DNA of 35,528 nt from Sphingobacteriales bacterium (GCA_947463665.1 CANHUD010000001.1:1-35528), one strand, 5' to 3'. Positions 17,371 through 26,604 are shown, numbered from the stretch's first letter. Notes: generated from the sequence alone by a model not told the origin. Made by a program: numbers and translations.

Positions 17371-18174
17371 ATGCGTTTCTTTCAGGCTGCAATAGTGTTT
17401 TTCATAATAGGAGCATCCGCTTCCTGTACCAAAAATTCAGTAACCGGACGAAACCAGTTCCTGCTCATTCCACAAGCAGAGATTCTGAGCCTTTCCCGTC
17501 AACAGTATGCCACCTTCCTCTCTCAAAATAGGGTAGTAAAAGGAACCAGAGACGCTCAAAAAGTAGAAACAATCGGTCGTAAAATTGCACAGGCAATAAC
17601 TGTTTATTACCAACAGCAGGGAAACACTTCCATAGCCAGAGACTATGCATGGGAATTCAATCTGGTGAACGATAATGCCGTCAATGCCTGGTGTATGCCC
17701 GGCGGTAAAGTAGTAGTATATACCGGACTCCTGCCGGTTACCCAGAATGATGATGCACTGGCCGCAGTAATGGGTCACGAAATCGCTCATGCTATTGCCG
17801 AACACGGGAATGAACGGATGACACAGGGAATGGTGAAAGAAGCCGGTGGAGCAGCCCTCTCCGTAATGTTGTCAACCAAGCCTGAAGCTACACGAAACCT
17901 GTTCATGTCTGCCTATGGTGCCGGCTCAGCTGTTGGGATTCTCCTGCCCTTTAGCCGGAAACAGGAACTGGAGGCAGATCGCTTTGGACTGATCTTCTCC
18001 GCACTGGCAGGATATAATCCCGATGCCGCCATTGAATTCTGGCAGCGAATGTCAAAAGCCAGCGGAGGTAATACCGTTCCTGAATTACTTAGCACTCATC
18101 CATCCGATGAAACAAGGATCGCAAAAATCCGTATCTATGCGGAGGAAGCAAAAAAATATGTTGTCGCCAGATGA
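17371..18174 (+). CDS. M48 family zinc metalloprotease, probable lipoprotein
   Basis: A 267-residue protein of the soluble, periplasmic M48 group (LoiP/BepA-like), which degrades or helps fold outer-membrane proteins. The N-terminus MRFFQAAIVFFIIGASASC has a hydrophobic core ending in Cys19, a relaxed lipobox, so it is probably lipid-anchored in the periplasm. Zinc ligands are His136 and His140 in HEIAHAIAEHG with catalytic Glu137, and the third ligand lies in LEADRFG near residue 199. NAWCMPGGKVVVYTGLL before the motif and THPSDETRI near the C-terminus are family hallmarks. Three bases separate it from plsY. The substrate is unknown; a role in envelope quality control is inferred from the family. 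Confidence 0.92.
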   Translation: MRFFQAAIVFFIIGASASCTKNSVTGRNQFLLIPQAEILSLSRQQYATFLSQNRVVKGTRDAQKVETIGRKIAQAITVYYQQQGNTSIARDYAWEFNLVNDNAVNAWCMPGGKVVVYTGLLPVTQNDDALAAVMGHEIAHAIAEHGNERMTQGMVKEAGGAALSVMLSTKPEATRNLFMSAYGAGSAVGILLPFSRKQELEADRFGLIFSALAGYNPDAAIEFWQRMSKASGGNTVPELLSTHPSDETRIAKIRIYAEEAKKYVVAR

Positions 18175-18186
18175 ACCGGCTATAGA

Positions 18187-18218
18187 CTTGCTGAAGCGCT
18201 AACAATTTATTAACTTTG
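18187..18218 (+). promoter_or_regulatory. Promoter upstream of the 18242 gene
   Basis: CTTG (18187-18190), then 20 bases, then TAACTTTG (18211-18218), an exact -7 box. It lies 23 bases before the ATG and is one of the best-spaced Bacteroidota-type promoters in the window. Confidence 0.6.
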
Positions 18219-18241
18219 CTCAGCGTATAAACTGTTGAAGC

Positions 18242-18649
18242 ATGATTCAGACTGTATTTGAAAAACTTCAACTCAGAGAAGAGAAAAATCTGCTCGTTCA
18301 AGGTCTTCCTTCTTCTATTGAGAAGCAATTTGCCAAGGTCGCATTCGCAAAAAGCGTTACACCTTTACTTAAATCACGGAAAATTGACTTTGCTCTGGTC
18401 TTTTCCATTAACCAGCTCCAATTGTCAAATATCATGCAGGACGTGCTTCCGGCACTCCATGATGAAGGAAAACTATGGATCGCATTTCCTAAAGCAACTT
18501 CAAAGATTGTCAGTGATCTGAACCGTCAATGTACCTGGACCTGCTTACGTTCCAAAGGATTTGAATCCATGGAAGAAATTGAGCTCGATCATGTATGGAC
18601 AGCACTCCGCTTTGCAAAACTCACGCCTGTTATGGTTGCGGTGGACTGA
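18242..18649 (+). CDS. Small conserved-looking protein of unknown function
   Basis: A 135-residue protein without signal peptide or membrane span, likely cytoplasmic. It shows an alternating strand-helix pattern: LVQGLPSSIEKQF, then KIDFALVFSINQLQLSNIMQDVLPALHDEGKLWIAFPK (about residues 47-84), then a helix and WTALRFAKLTP at the end. The layout (a question of who is in charge of a hydrophobic strand, a helix, then a strand ending in Pro-Lys) faintly recalls DUF3052-type proteins; this is a weak resemblance only. It has its own promoter. Its stop codon is immediately followed by the end of dnaG on the other strand. Confidence 0.7.
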   Translation: MIQTVFEKLQLREEKNLLVQGLPSSIEKQFAKVAFAKSVTPLLKSRKIDFALVFSINQLQLSNIMQDVLPALHDEGKLWIAFPKATSKIVSDLNRQCTWTCLRSKGFESMEEIELDHVWTALRFAKLTPVMVAVD

Positions 18650-20602
18650 TCACTTTAAGATTACCACACCCAGACTTTTCCCAATTTCTACTTCTAACTG
18701 TTTCAGGTGCTGATGGGTCTCTAAAAGATTGATCAAAAGTGACGGATCGGTATTCTTCTCCAAATCTTTCTGATTTTCCAGGATGAGACGCTTGATCTTC
18801 CTGAGTTTCAAATACTGAATACAACTTCTTACCTCTGTCTGATACTGTTCCTCCCGGGTAGGTACTGCCCGATCAAATTTTTCATGCCAGTTCGGACTGA
18901 TCTCAAAAGCTGAATTGTCCATCAGTGACACCGCCAGTGTGTTGATCTCATGATCCTCATGGTAAAGAAAAAGTTTTGAAGTGGGCAAAACGCCCTGATC
19001 ATACCACTGCCGGTACTGTTCCACCAATCGCAACAATGGCTTATGGTCAAATAACTCTTCCAAACCGTTCTCGTCAAACTCCGCTAAAAGATAGTCCGCT
19101 ACCGTTCGCTCTTCATCCCATGGTTTCATGCCAAATTCCATCAAGCATCTGACAACAGCCTTTTCCTGATATTCATCCCTTGAAAGCAAATCCAGGGTCT
19201 CCAATGATGCTTCATCAAACCCCGCTTCTTCAGAAAATGGAATGTCGGGATTCTCAGATCTTGGTTGTTGTTTTCGCTCTTCAGCCTGCAATCTGTCCCG
19301 AATGTGTTTATTGACCAGATTGGTCAGGCCCCCCTCATCAATTTTTAGTAATTCGGCAGATCGCTGAATATAATGCTGCTGACGGGTAAAATCTTCTGCT
19401 TTATGAATACGGGAAATCGATTCTGCAATCTGCTTCACCAGCGATGACTTCTTTGCCGGGTCATCTCCCATATCCTTCATCGCTACCTCCAGCTGAAAAA
19501 GAATGATATCCTTTTTTTCCTGCTGAATAAAATCTCTGAATGAAGCAGCGCCTACCTTACGGACATAGCTGTCAGGATCCTCACCACCTGGAATCAGCAC
19601 CAATTGAACATTCAGTCCCTCCTCAAGCGCCAGATCCAAACCGCGGGTTGCTGCCTTGATGCCGGCACTATCCCCATCGTAAATGATCGTCAGCCGCTGG
19701 GTGAATTTTCGGATCAGCCGAAGCTGCTCCACTGTCAGCGCTGTACCACTGGACGCCACCACATTCTCCACTCCCGCCTGGTGAAGGGATATCACATCGG
19801 TGTACCCCTCCACCAGCAGACATTCATCCTGCTGGCCAATGGCCTGACGGGCAAAATACATCCCATAGAGCACCCGACTCTTGCTGTATATCTCATTTTC
19901 CGGAGTGTTGATGTATTTGGGTGCTTTATCGTTCTTCCGGATCAACCGGGCACCAAATCCTAATACCTTGCCGCTCTGGTTGTGTATCGGAAAAATAACG
20001 CGACCCCGATAATTATCGCTTACGCCCCATTCCCGGGAAACCGACAATCCACTTTTTACCAGTAGTTCCGGATTATACTGCTGCTCCGTTGCAGCCGTCG
20101 AAAAAGAACGACCGTCTTCCAGACAATAACCCAATTGAAATTTACGAATGATGTCATCTGTAAATCCACGCTCCCTCAAATATCCCAATCCGGCTAATTT
20201 ACCTTCATCATTTTCCCAGATCATCCTGGAAAAATATTCCTGTGCAAATTTGTTGAGAATGAATAACGATTCGGCTGTCTGCTGCTGCTGGCGCTGTTCC
20301 GGGTTGGAATAGGTTTCCTCAATTTCAATGTTGTAACGTGCTGCCAGCCACTTGAGCGCTTCTACATACGAGTAACGCTCATGTTCCATCACAAAACTGA
20401 TGGTATTGCCCGACTTACCGCATCCGAAGCATTTATAGATTTCCTTGGATGCGGAAACCGTAAAAGACGGAGTTTTCTCGTTGTGAAAAGGACAAAGTCC
20501 GAGGTAATTGGTGCCTCTCTTCCGAAGTTTTACAAAACTACCGACAACATCAATGATGTCGATCCGGTTTTGTATCTGCTGTATAGTCTCCTGTGGAATC
20601 AT
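18650..20602 (-). CDS. dnaG: DNA primase
   Basis: A 650-residue primase that lays RNA primers for replication. The N-terminal zinc-binding domain has Cys37, His40, Cys58 and Cys61 (LCPFHNEKTPSF, then YKCFGCGKSGN). The RNA polymerase/TOPRIM core begins near residue 125, with the basic GRVIFPIHNQSGKVLGFGAR, then LLVEGYTDVISLHQAG (about 266-281) and IYDGDSAGIKAATRGLDLAL (about 317-336), carrying the catalytic acidic residues. The C-terminal helicase-interaction part follows and is less conserved. Length is usual. The gene follows the PSCyt-type gene at 20661 on the same strand with a 58-base gap, and a hairpin sits two bases from the start codon. Confidence 0.97.
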   Translation of the reverse strand: MIPQETIQQIQNRIDIIDVVGSFVKLRKRGTNYLGLCPFHNEKTPSFTVSASKEIYKCFGCGKSGNTISFVMEHERYSYVEALKWLAARYNIEIEETYSNPEQRQQQQTAESLFILNKFAQEYFSRMIWENDEGKLAGLGYLRERGFTDDIIRKFQLGYCLEDGRSFSTAATEQQYNPELLVKSGLSVSREWGVSDNYRGRVIFPIHNQSGKVLGFGARLIRKNDKAPKYINTPENEIYSKSRVLYGMYFARQAIGQQDECLLVEGYTDVISLHQAGVENVVASSGTALTVEQLRLIRKFTQRLTIIYDGDSAGIKAATRGLDLALEEGLNVQLVLIPGGEDPDSYVRKVGAASFRDFIQQEKKDIILFQLEVAMKDMGDDPAKKSSLVKQIAESISRIHKAEDFTRQQHYIQRSAELLKIDEGGLTNLVNKHIRDRLQAEERKQQPRSENPDIPFSEEAGFDEASLETLDLLSRDEYQEKAVVRCLMEFGMKPWDEERTVADYLLAEFDENGLEELFDHKPLLRLVEQYRQWYDQGVLPTSKLFLYHEDHEINTLAVSLMDNSAFEISPNWHEKFDRAVPTREEQYQTEVRSCIQYLKLRKIKRLILENQKDLEKNTDPSLLINLLETHQHLKQLEVEIGKSLGVVILK

Positions 20603-20604
20603 CG

Positions 20605-20630
20605 GGCCGGAAAATTAAGCATTTCCGGCC
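20605..20630 (-). other. Hairpin in the dnaG leader, next to the start codon
   Basis: On the plus strand GGCCGGAAA (20605-20613) and TTTCCGGCC (20622-20630) form a perfect 9-bp inverted repeat with an 8-base spacer. In the dnaG mRNA it ends two bases before the ATG (20602), so it covers the ribosome-binding region. A near-match -7 box on the minus strand (TAATTTTA, 20647-20640) lies just upstream. No T-run follows, so it is not a normal terminator for the upstream gene. Confidence 0.6.
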
Positions 20631-20660
20631 ACGATGATGTAAAATTATCGGCGCTATACA

Positions 20661-22811
20661 CTAGTTAAAAAAGACTTCATCCAAAAATACCCATCCCTTC
20701 GTTCCGCGTCCGTCATGCCAGCTGGGAAGCTTCTGTACGTTAAGAAGCTTTAATCGGAAATAACGATAACTTCCATTTACCGGTAACCGCTGCAGCTCTA
20801 TTCTGTTCATCTGATGCTGTGATGGCTGAACGGGAATTACTTCCGAAATCTTTTTCATATTCACCGAATCCTGTCCGGCCCATAATTCCACCCGTTGGGG
20901 TGGCATGATGTAGGAACCTGTATTCTTTAGCGTACTAACCAGAACCTCTCCAATCTGTTTAGACTCACTGAATCCGCAAAGTAGTTCAAATGGATTTTCT
21001 TTGGTGCCGATGAAACCTTCCCTGAAATTACCAGGATCACCTTTACGGTTGTCAAAAAGAGTGGCCTCTTTCTGTGCCGTATAATTCTTATCGGGCGGAA
21101 GAACAAAACGCGTGAAGGTAGGATTGAAGGCCGATCGTACAAAAAATGTATGATCGGTTGTATCACTGGTAAGCCATCCTGGTCTCACCGTAATGGTTCG
21201 GACTCTTGTGGCCCGGGTAAAATGAAGCGGTGTGGAATAAGCGGGTGACCTTAGACTGTCGGGTGCGGAACCATCCAGCGTATACCGGATGATGGCACCG
21301 GGCATGGGATGCTTAAAACGCACGGAATCTTTGGGCCCTAAAACAAAAAAATCATTGTCTGCCAACAGGGCAGTGGTTAACTGAAGCAGTTCGTTCTTAT
21401 CCGGTACAAAACCAAGATACCAGTTCAGCCGGGTATTTCTCGTCTTCAGTTTCGTAACTCCCGCAGAATCCATAACAGTGTTCCAGCAATATACCTGTCG
21501 TAGCGACGGGATAGAACCAGCGAGCTGCTCAAAGCCGGAAAATGCGACTTTCGTATTAGAGAGGGCCAGCGAATAAAGTGCCCGGTTTTCTTTCAGTTTT
21601 TCCAATCCCTTTTCGGTAATATCCGTCCCGTTCAGGTTCAGAATTTCCAGATTCTGGAACTCCCGTAACAAGGAAACATCCTCATCTTTCAGCGGCATAT
21701 TGGCCAGATTGATCTGCACCACCTGTTGACGGATTCCATTTAACTTTTTTAGCAGATCTACGGTAAATCCTGAACGAATCAGAAAACGAACCTGCAATGC
21801 CGGAGAACCGGCTGCTACCGGAGAGATATAGCAATAAGGCGACTGTGCAGCTTCGATATCACTTGAAGAAGCAGCGGCAAATCCATAGGATTTTGCAACA
21901 CTAGCGGGTTTCTGAATGAATCGAGCCAGAAATATCCGGAAACTATCCTGCACCGGGTAGTCTGAAATTCGTTTGCTCACATCGGCCCCAGACTGGATCC
22001 ATGCCTCAATGAGTTCCTGTTCCCGCTTGGTAACCTGTGCCTTGCCTTTGGGAGGCATGTGTTTTTTATCTTCTTCCGGCAGATCCAGTCGCTCCACAAT
22101 ATGGCTGTTCAGCGGATCTCCTGCCACCCATAGTTTCCCGGTCTTACCACCTTTCAGCAGTTGTTCTACAGATGTCATCACCAGCTCTCCCTTTGATTTC
22201 TGGTTATTGTGGCAGGAATAACATTTGTTTCGCAACACTGGTTCGACCAGGGCTGCATAAACCATAGAGGTGTCAGTGATTTCCACAGAAGGCACCTCTT
22301 CTTTTTCTGAACGGAAAGAAAGAAAATCTTCACCGTGTGTGAGTACTCCACCCTGATGGCTCCCCCAAACCAGTACCACCATGGACGCTGTGCTGGTTAG
22401 AATAAGCCAGCGTTCAGCAGATGGTTGCCTGTAGATCAGGAAAACCAGGTAAGCAAGAACAGAAATGGCAACACCTGACCATTGATGCCGGGTTAAGGTG
22501 TTCTCATCATACCCGCCTTCCGTAGAAAGAAAAAGACCAAGAAGTGCTGTGGCCGCAGCAGAAAGTGCTCCAAGAAAAAACAACAGCTGAAAAATACTCC
22601 GCTGCTGAATTCCCAGTTTCCCGCGGAAAAAATACAGCAATATGCTCACCAGCATCAGTGCCAGCGGGAAGTGCAGGAGTACAGGATGCAAGCGTCCCAT
22701 CAGCGAAAGCCATTCTGGTACCACCAGCTTGTCGGATACCAGCGATAGGAAAACAAGCAGGATATTCAGACAAAGAAGCAGGTATAAAAGTATCTGTTTG
22801 ATCGATTTCAT
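20661..22811 (-). CDS. DUF2231/cytochrome-type membrane protein with C-terminal binding domains
   Basis: A 716-residue multidomain protein, third gene of a three-gene operon. Residues 1-150 hold four or five membrane spans, including the DUF2231-like RLHPVLLHFPLALML (40-54). A c-type haem segment follows: CYSCH (Cys197, Cys200, His201) and HMPPKG with Met252 as a possible axial ligand, as in planctomycete PSCyt1 domains. Residues 360-465 resemble leucine-rich repeats (LKDEDVSLLREFQNLEILNLNGTDI and onward). Residues 485-560 contain GAIIRYTLDGSAPDSL, typical of the chitobiase/hexosaminidase C-terminal Ig-like fold. The last 130 residues resemble a discoidin-type carbohydrate-binding domain. The orientation suggests a membrane-anchored periplasmic cytochrome that binds glycans. 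Function is unproven. Confidence 0.85.
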   Translation of the reverse strand: MKSIKQILLYLLLCLNILLVFLSLVSDKLVVPEWLSLMGRLHPVLLHFPLALMLVSILLYFFRGKLGIQQRSIFQLLFFLGALSAAATALLGLFLSTEGGYDENTLTRHQWSGVAISVLAYLVFLIYRQPSAERWLILTSTASMVVLVWGSHQGGVLTHGEDFLSFRSEKEEVPSVEITDTSMVYAALVEPVLRNKCYSCHNNQKSKGELVMTSVEQLLKGGKTGKLWVAGDPLNSHIVERLDLPEEDKKHMPPKGKAQVTKREQELIEAWIQSGADVSKRISDYPVQDSFRIFLARFIQKPASVAKSYGFAAASSSDIEAAQSPYCYISPVAAGSPALQVRFLIRSGFTVDLLKKLNGIRQQVVQINLANMPLKDEDVSLLREFQNLEILNLNGTDITEKGLEKLKENRALYSLALSNTKVAFSGFEQLAGSIPSLRQVYCWNTVMDSAGVTKLKTRNTRLNWYLGFVPDKNELLQLTTALLADNDFFVLGPKDSVRFKHPMPGAIIRYTLDGSAPDSLRSPAYSTPLHFTRATRVRTITVRPGWLTSDTTDHTFFVRSAFNPTFTRFVLPPDKNYTAQKEATLFDNRKGDPGNFREGFIGTKENPFELLCGFSESKQIGEVLVSTLKNTGSYIMPPQRVELWAGQDSVNMKKISEVIPVQPSQHQMNRIELQRLPVNGSYRYFRLKLLNVQKLPSWHDGRGTKGWVFLDEVFFN

Positions 22812-22813
22812 AC

Positions 22814-24268
22814 CTACGCCATTAATCCATCAATAACATTCCCCGCAATATCGGTCAGTCGGTACCTGCGCCCCAGATGCTTAAAGGTCAGTTTCTCATG
22901 ATCCAGACCTAGCAGATGCAACAGCGTAGCGTGCAGATCGTGCACAGAAACCGGGTCTTTTACGATGTTGTATCCAAATTCGTCAGTCTCCCCGTAAACA
23001 GTACCCGGCTTGATTCCGCCTCCGGCCATCCAGATGGAAAAACAACGCGGATGATGATCCCGACCATAGTTATCCTTGCTGAAGGTTCCCTGATTGTAGT
23101 TGGTTCTGCCAAACTCACCTCCCCAGATAACGAGTGTTTCATCAAGTAGGCCACGCTGTTTCAGGTCCATAATCAGACCGGCAGAAGCTCTGTCCACATC
23201 TTTCGCCTGCATGGGCATCTCATTCACCAGATTACCATGCATATCCCATCCCTGGTGATACAACTGAACAAATCGAACGCCGGATTCGGATAGTTTTCTG
23301 GCGAGCAGACAGTTGGCTGCAAATGTTCCCGGTACAAGCGCATCGGATCCATACATCCGAATGATATGATCCGGTTCTCTTGACATATCGGTAAGTTCCG
23401 GAACCGCGGTCTGCATTCGGTAGGCCATTTCATACTGCTGAATCTTATTGGCAATCTCCGGATCCCCAAAATGCTGATAGGCCAGTTCGTTCAGACTTCC
23501 GATCTGGTCTAACATGGATCTGCGGGAAATTTTATCCTGCCCCTCCGGATTATTCAGATATAAAACGGGATCTTCTCCGCTGCTGAATACTACGCCCTGG
23601 TGGCTTGACTCCAGAAAGCCATTGCTCCATAATTTGGAATATACGCCCTGTCCGTTCCCTTTTCCTTTAGACAGCAATACACAATAGGAGGGGAGATTCT
23701 TGTTTTCGCTACCCAGTCCGTAACTCAGCCAGGCACCCATACTCGGACGGTTCCCCTGCTGGGCTCCCGTCTGAAAGAAGGTAAGGGCCGGATCGTGGTT
23801 GATCGCTTCCGTATGAACGGTTTTTACAATGCAAATGTCATCCGCAATGCTCGCAATATTTGGAAACAGATCACTTATCCATGCTCCAGATTGCCCATGC
23901 TGATGAAAGGGGAAGCGTGAACCTACCAGTGGGAATTTTTGCTGGTTAGCTGTCATCCCGGTAAGTCGCTGTCCCATTCGGATAGAGGCAGGAAGATCCT
24001 GTCCCTCCATTTGGTTTAGCATGGGTTTGTAATCAAAACTCTCGAGTTGGGAGGGAGCACCATTTTGGAAAAGATAGATGACCCGTTTGGCTTTAGGCGC
24101 AAAATGAGGAATACCCAGAGGCAGACTCTGTTCTTCCGCTCCGGATCCTTTGAGCAGGCCGGGGGCCAATAAGGATCCTAGACCAATGGTTCCTAAACTT
24201 AGTCCCGCACCGGTAAGAAAACGCCGGCGTGTTACATTCAATCGGTAGTTATGAAGATCCTGTTTCAT
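22814..24268 (-). CDS. DUF1501 family exported protein
   Basis: A 484-residue protein of the DUF1501 family, which shares the alkaline phosphatase/sulfatase superfamily fold but has no established activity. A twin-arginine signal is visible at the N-terminus (TRRRFLTG, residues 13-20, then a hydrophobic stretch to about 39), so it should be exported folded. Family hallmarks: AKRVIYLFQNGAPSQLESFDYKP (about 58-80), HQHGQSGAWISDLFP, DICIVKTVHTEAINHDPA, ALTFFQTGAQQGNRPSMGAW, and near the end LVIWGGEFGRTN followed by DHHPRCFSIWMAGGGIKPG. Its start codon overlaps the stop of the upstream gene by one base (TAATG on the minus strand), and two bases separate it from the next gene, so translation is likely coupled. 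Confidence 0.93.
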   Translation of the reverse strand: MKQDLHNYRLNVTRRRFLTGAGLSLGTIGLGSLLAPGLLKGSGAEEQSLPLGIPHFAPKAKRVIYLFQNGAPSQLESFDYKPMLNQMEGQDLPASIRMGQRLTGMTANQQKFPLVGSRFPFHQHGQSGAWISDLFPNIASIADDICIVKTVHTEAINHDPALTFFQTGAQQGNRPSMGAWLSYGLGSENKNLPSYCVLLSKGKGNGQGVYSKLWSNGFLESSHQGVVFSSGEDPVLYLNNPEGQDKISRRSMLDQIGSLNELAYQHFGDPEIANKIQQYEMAYRMQTAVPELTDMSREPDHIIRMYGSDALVPGTFAANCLLARKLSESGVRFVQLYHQGWDMHGNLVNEMPMQAKDVDRASAGLIMDLKQRGLLDETLVIWGGEFGRTNYNQGTFSKDNYGRDHHPRCFSIWMAGGGIKPGTVYGETDEFGYNIVKDPVSVHDLHATLLHLLGLDHEKLTFKHLGRRYRLTDIAGNVIDGLMA

Positions 24269-26604
24269 TAGTATTTATTTCCGCTTTCGTCAAGATTAAA
24301 GATTGTATGTACAACCTGCATCAGCGCTGCTGCTTTAGGCTCATTCAGTTTCGGTACTCTCGGATATTCACCCATGGAGAGCCATTTTGCCGCACGTGCA
24401 GGTTGAGCCGCAAACTGCTGTTGCTCCCGGTCAAAATAATCCAGCAGCATGCTGCTCTCTTTTTTCGTCGGATTCCGGCAAACAATGGCTTTGAATATGG
24501 AGCGAATGAGTACTTCATCGGATAGACCTTTCGACAAATATCGTTCTGCCATCACGCGGGAGGCTTCCAGCACCTGTGGGTCATTCATCAGCACCAGTGC
24601 CTGTAACGGAGTGCTGGTCAGTGTCCGGCTCACTTCGCACTGATCCCGGTTACTGGCATCAAACACCAGCAGGGAAGGGGGGGGTACGGTGCGCTTGATA
24701 AACGTGTAGAGCGTACGGCGATACAGACTGTCCCCGTGATCTTGCACATACTTGGCTAACTGGCCCCTTCCGGAGGTACTCGCCTCCCAGATTCCTCTGG
24801 GCTGATAGGGTTTCATACTGGGCCCGCCGATTTCCCGGACCAGTAGTCCGCTGGCAGCCAGCACCAGATCCCGTTGCTCTTCTGCGCTCATACGTTTGCG
24901 AGAAAACCTAGATAGCCAGACATTCTCCGGATCACGTTCTCTTTTTCTGTTGGTAACTTCTGCTGACTGTTGATAGGTGGCCGATAAAACGATCTGCTTC
25001 ACCAGTCGCTTGATATCCCATCCATTTTCAGCAAAATCCACTGCCAGCCAGTCCAGCAATTCCGGATGGGTAGGTAATTCACCCTGCATGCCAAAATCGC
25101 CAACCGTCTTGACAATACCTCTTCCAAAAAACTGAGCCCAGACACGGTTGACAAATACCCGTGAAGTAAGAGGATTGTCTTTATGAAACAGCCACTGTGC
25201 CAGCCCTAAACGGTTTTGAGGATACCGGGAAAGGTCAAAGGGTAATACGGAAGCGGGTGTTGCAAAAGGAACCGTATCGGCCGGAGCATCATAGGCACCC
25301 CTGCTCAGCAACCGGGTTGGCCGTCCTTTTTCAAGATCTTTCATCACCATTACGGTTACCGGAGCGGTGTCCTTTTTGTTAATGAACCTCAAAACAGAAT
25401 CCACTTGTCTACTCGTAATCTGGATCACAGGAGGATCTCCAAGTGAAGCCAGGCTGATATCGCCTACAAACCCTTTTTCCTCCACCTGGTTAAAAAAGGC
25501 AAAGGTGCCATAATAGTCACGCTGAGAAATCGGATCGTATTTGTGATCATGACATTTCGAACATTCAAACGTCAGGGCAAGAAAGGCTTTGCCGAATGTG
25601 TTGGTTCGGTCTGTGACATATTCTACCCTATACTCCTCATCAATCACTCCACCTTCCTGGGTAATCTTATGATTCCTGTTAAACCCTGTAGCCATCACCT
25701 GCTCGATCGATGGATTCGGCATCAGATCGCCGGCGAGCTGCCACTGCACAAATTGTTTGTAGGAGTAATTCTTGTTAAAGGCATGGATCACCCAATCCCT
25801 CCAGGGCCACATGGTACGAAGCCCGTCATCCTGATAGCCATGGCTGTCGGCATACCTTGACAGATCCAGCCAGGGAACAGCCATTCTTTCCCCATAATGG
25901 GGTGATTTCAGCAATTCATCCACCATTCGTTCATAGGCCTGCGGCGAATCATCTTTGAGAAATCGGTCCTGCATTTCCTGCGAAGGTGGAAGGCCGGTCA
26001 GATCAATGCTCACGCGCTTGAGAAGCCGCTCTTTATCGGCTTCATCTGAAGGACTAAACCCTCTCTGTTCCATAGCGGCCAGCACGAAATGATCAAAAGG
26101 CTGCTTCGGCCAGTCGGTCTGGTCTACTTTGGGCAATGCCGGTTTCACCGGGGGAATGAACGCCCAGTGCTTTTTGTATTTGGCTCCCTGTTTGATCCAT
26201 TTTTCTATAAGCCGGATCTCATAATCGTTCAGTGGAAGATTTTCTGAGGGCGGCGGCATAAGCTCTGCCGTATCCGTTGTAATGAGTCGGGCATACATGG
26301 CAGATCTGGAAGGATCTCCCGGCACAATTGCATGCTGGCCGGCATTTTCTTTCAGCGCGGCATATGCTCCCTCTTCCGTATCAAGTCGCAATCCGGCTTC
26401 CCGCTTGTTGGCATCCGGACCATGGCATTTAAAACAACGATCAGATAAAATAGGCCGAACATGGAAATTATAATCCACCACATCCGGCAGTACATTGCCA
26501 GATCCCGTTTCCGAAGAAGCGGATGCATTGCCCATTCCATACCACAAGGCTGTAATTCCGGCGGCAATACCACCCAGAATCAGCAATTTTCGTTGAATCC
26601 CCAT
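24268..26604 (-). CDS. DUF1549/DUF1553 protein with c-type haem-binding domain (PSD1-type)
   Basis: A 778-residue protein, first gene of the three-gene operon. It has a short hydrophobic N-terminal signal or anchor (about residues 6-24), then a PSCyt1-like domain with CFKCHGPDANKREAG (Cys57, Cys60, His61) and ELMPPP near 114-119. DUF1549 begins at about residue 165 (QPFDHFVLAAMEQRG, SIDLTGLPPS) and DUF1553 at about 465 (NRLGLAQWLFHKDNPLTSR, VNRVWAQFFGRGIV, ATYQQSA). This domain set was first described from Rhodopirellula baltica (planctomycete-specific domains) and nearly always travels with a DUF1501 gene, as here. No enzymatic role is established. The middle part between DUF1549 and DUF1553 is shorter than in many planctomycete members. 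Export is expected from the haem motif. Confidence 0.93.
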   Translation of the reverse strand: MGIQRKLLILGGIAAGITALWYGMGNASASSETGSGNVLPDVVDYNFHVRPILSDRCFKCHGPDANKREAGLRLDTEEGAYAALKENAGQHAIVPGDPSRSAMYARLITTDTAELMPPPSENLPLNDYEIRLIEKWIKQGAKYKKHWAFIPPVKPALPKVDQTDWPKQPFDHFVLAAMEQRGFSPSDEADKERLLKRVSIDLTGLPPSQEMQDRFLKDDSPQAYERMVDELLKSPHYGERMAVPWLDLSRYADSHGYQDDGLRTMWPWRDWVIHAFNKNYSYKQFVQWQLAGDLMPNPSIEQVMATGFNRNHKITQEGGVIDEEYRVEYVTDRTNTFGKAFLALTFECSKCHDHKYDPISQRDYYGTFAFFNQVEEKGFVGDISLASLGDPPVIQITSRQVDSVLRFINKKDTAPVTVMVMKDLEKGRPTRLLSRGAYDAPADTVPFATPASVLPFDLSRYPQNRLGLAQWLFHKDNPLTSRVFVNRVWAQFFGRGIVKTVGDFGMQGELPTHPELLDWLAVDFAENGWDIKRLVKQIVLSATYQQSAEVTNRKRERDPENVWLSRFSRKRMSAEEQRDLVLAASGLLVREIGGPSMKPYQPRGIWEASTSGRGQLAKYVQDHGDSLYRRTLYTFIKRTVPPPSLLVFDASNRDQCEVSRTLTSTPLQALVLMNDPQVLEASRVMAERYLSKGLSDEVLIRSIFKAIVCRNPTKKESSMLLDYFDREQQQFAAQPARAAKWLSMGEYPRVPKLNEPKAAALMQVVHTIFNLDESGNKY

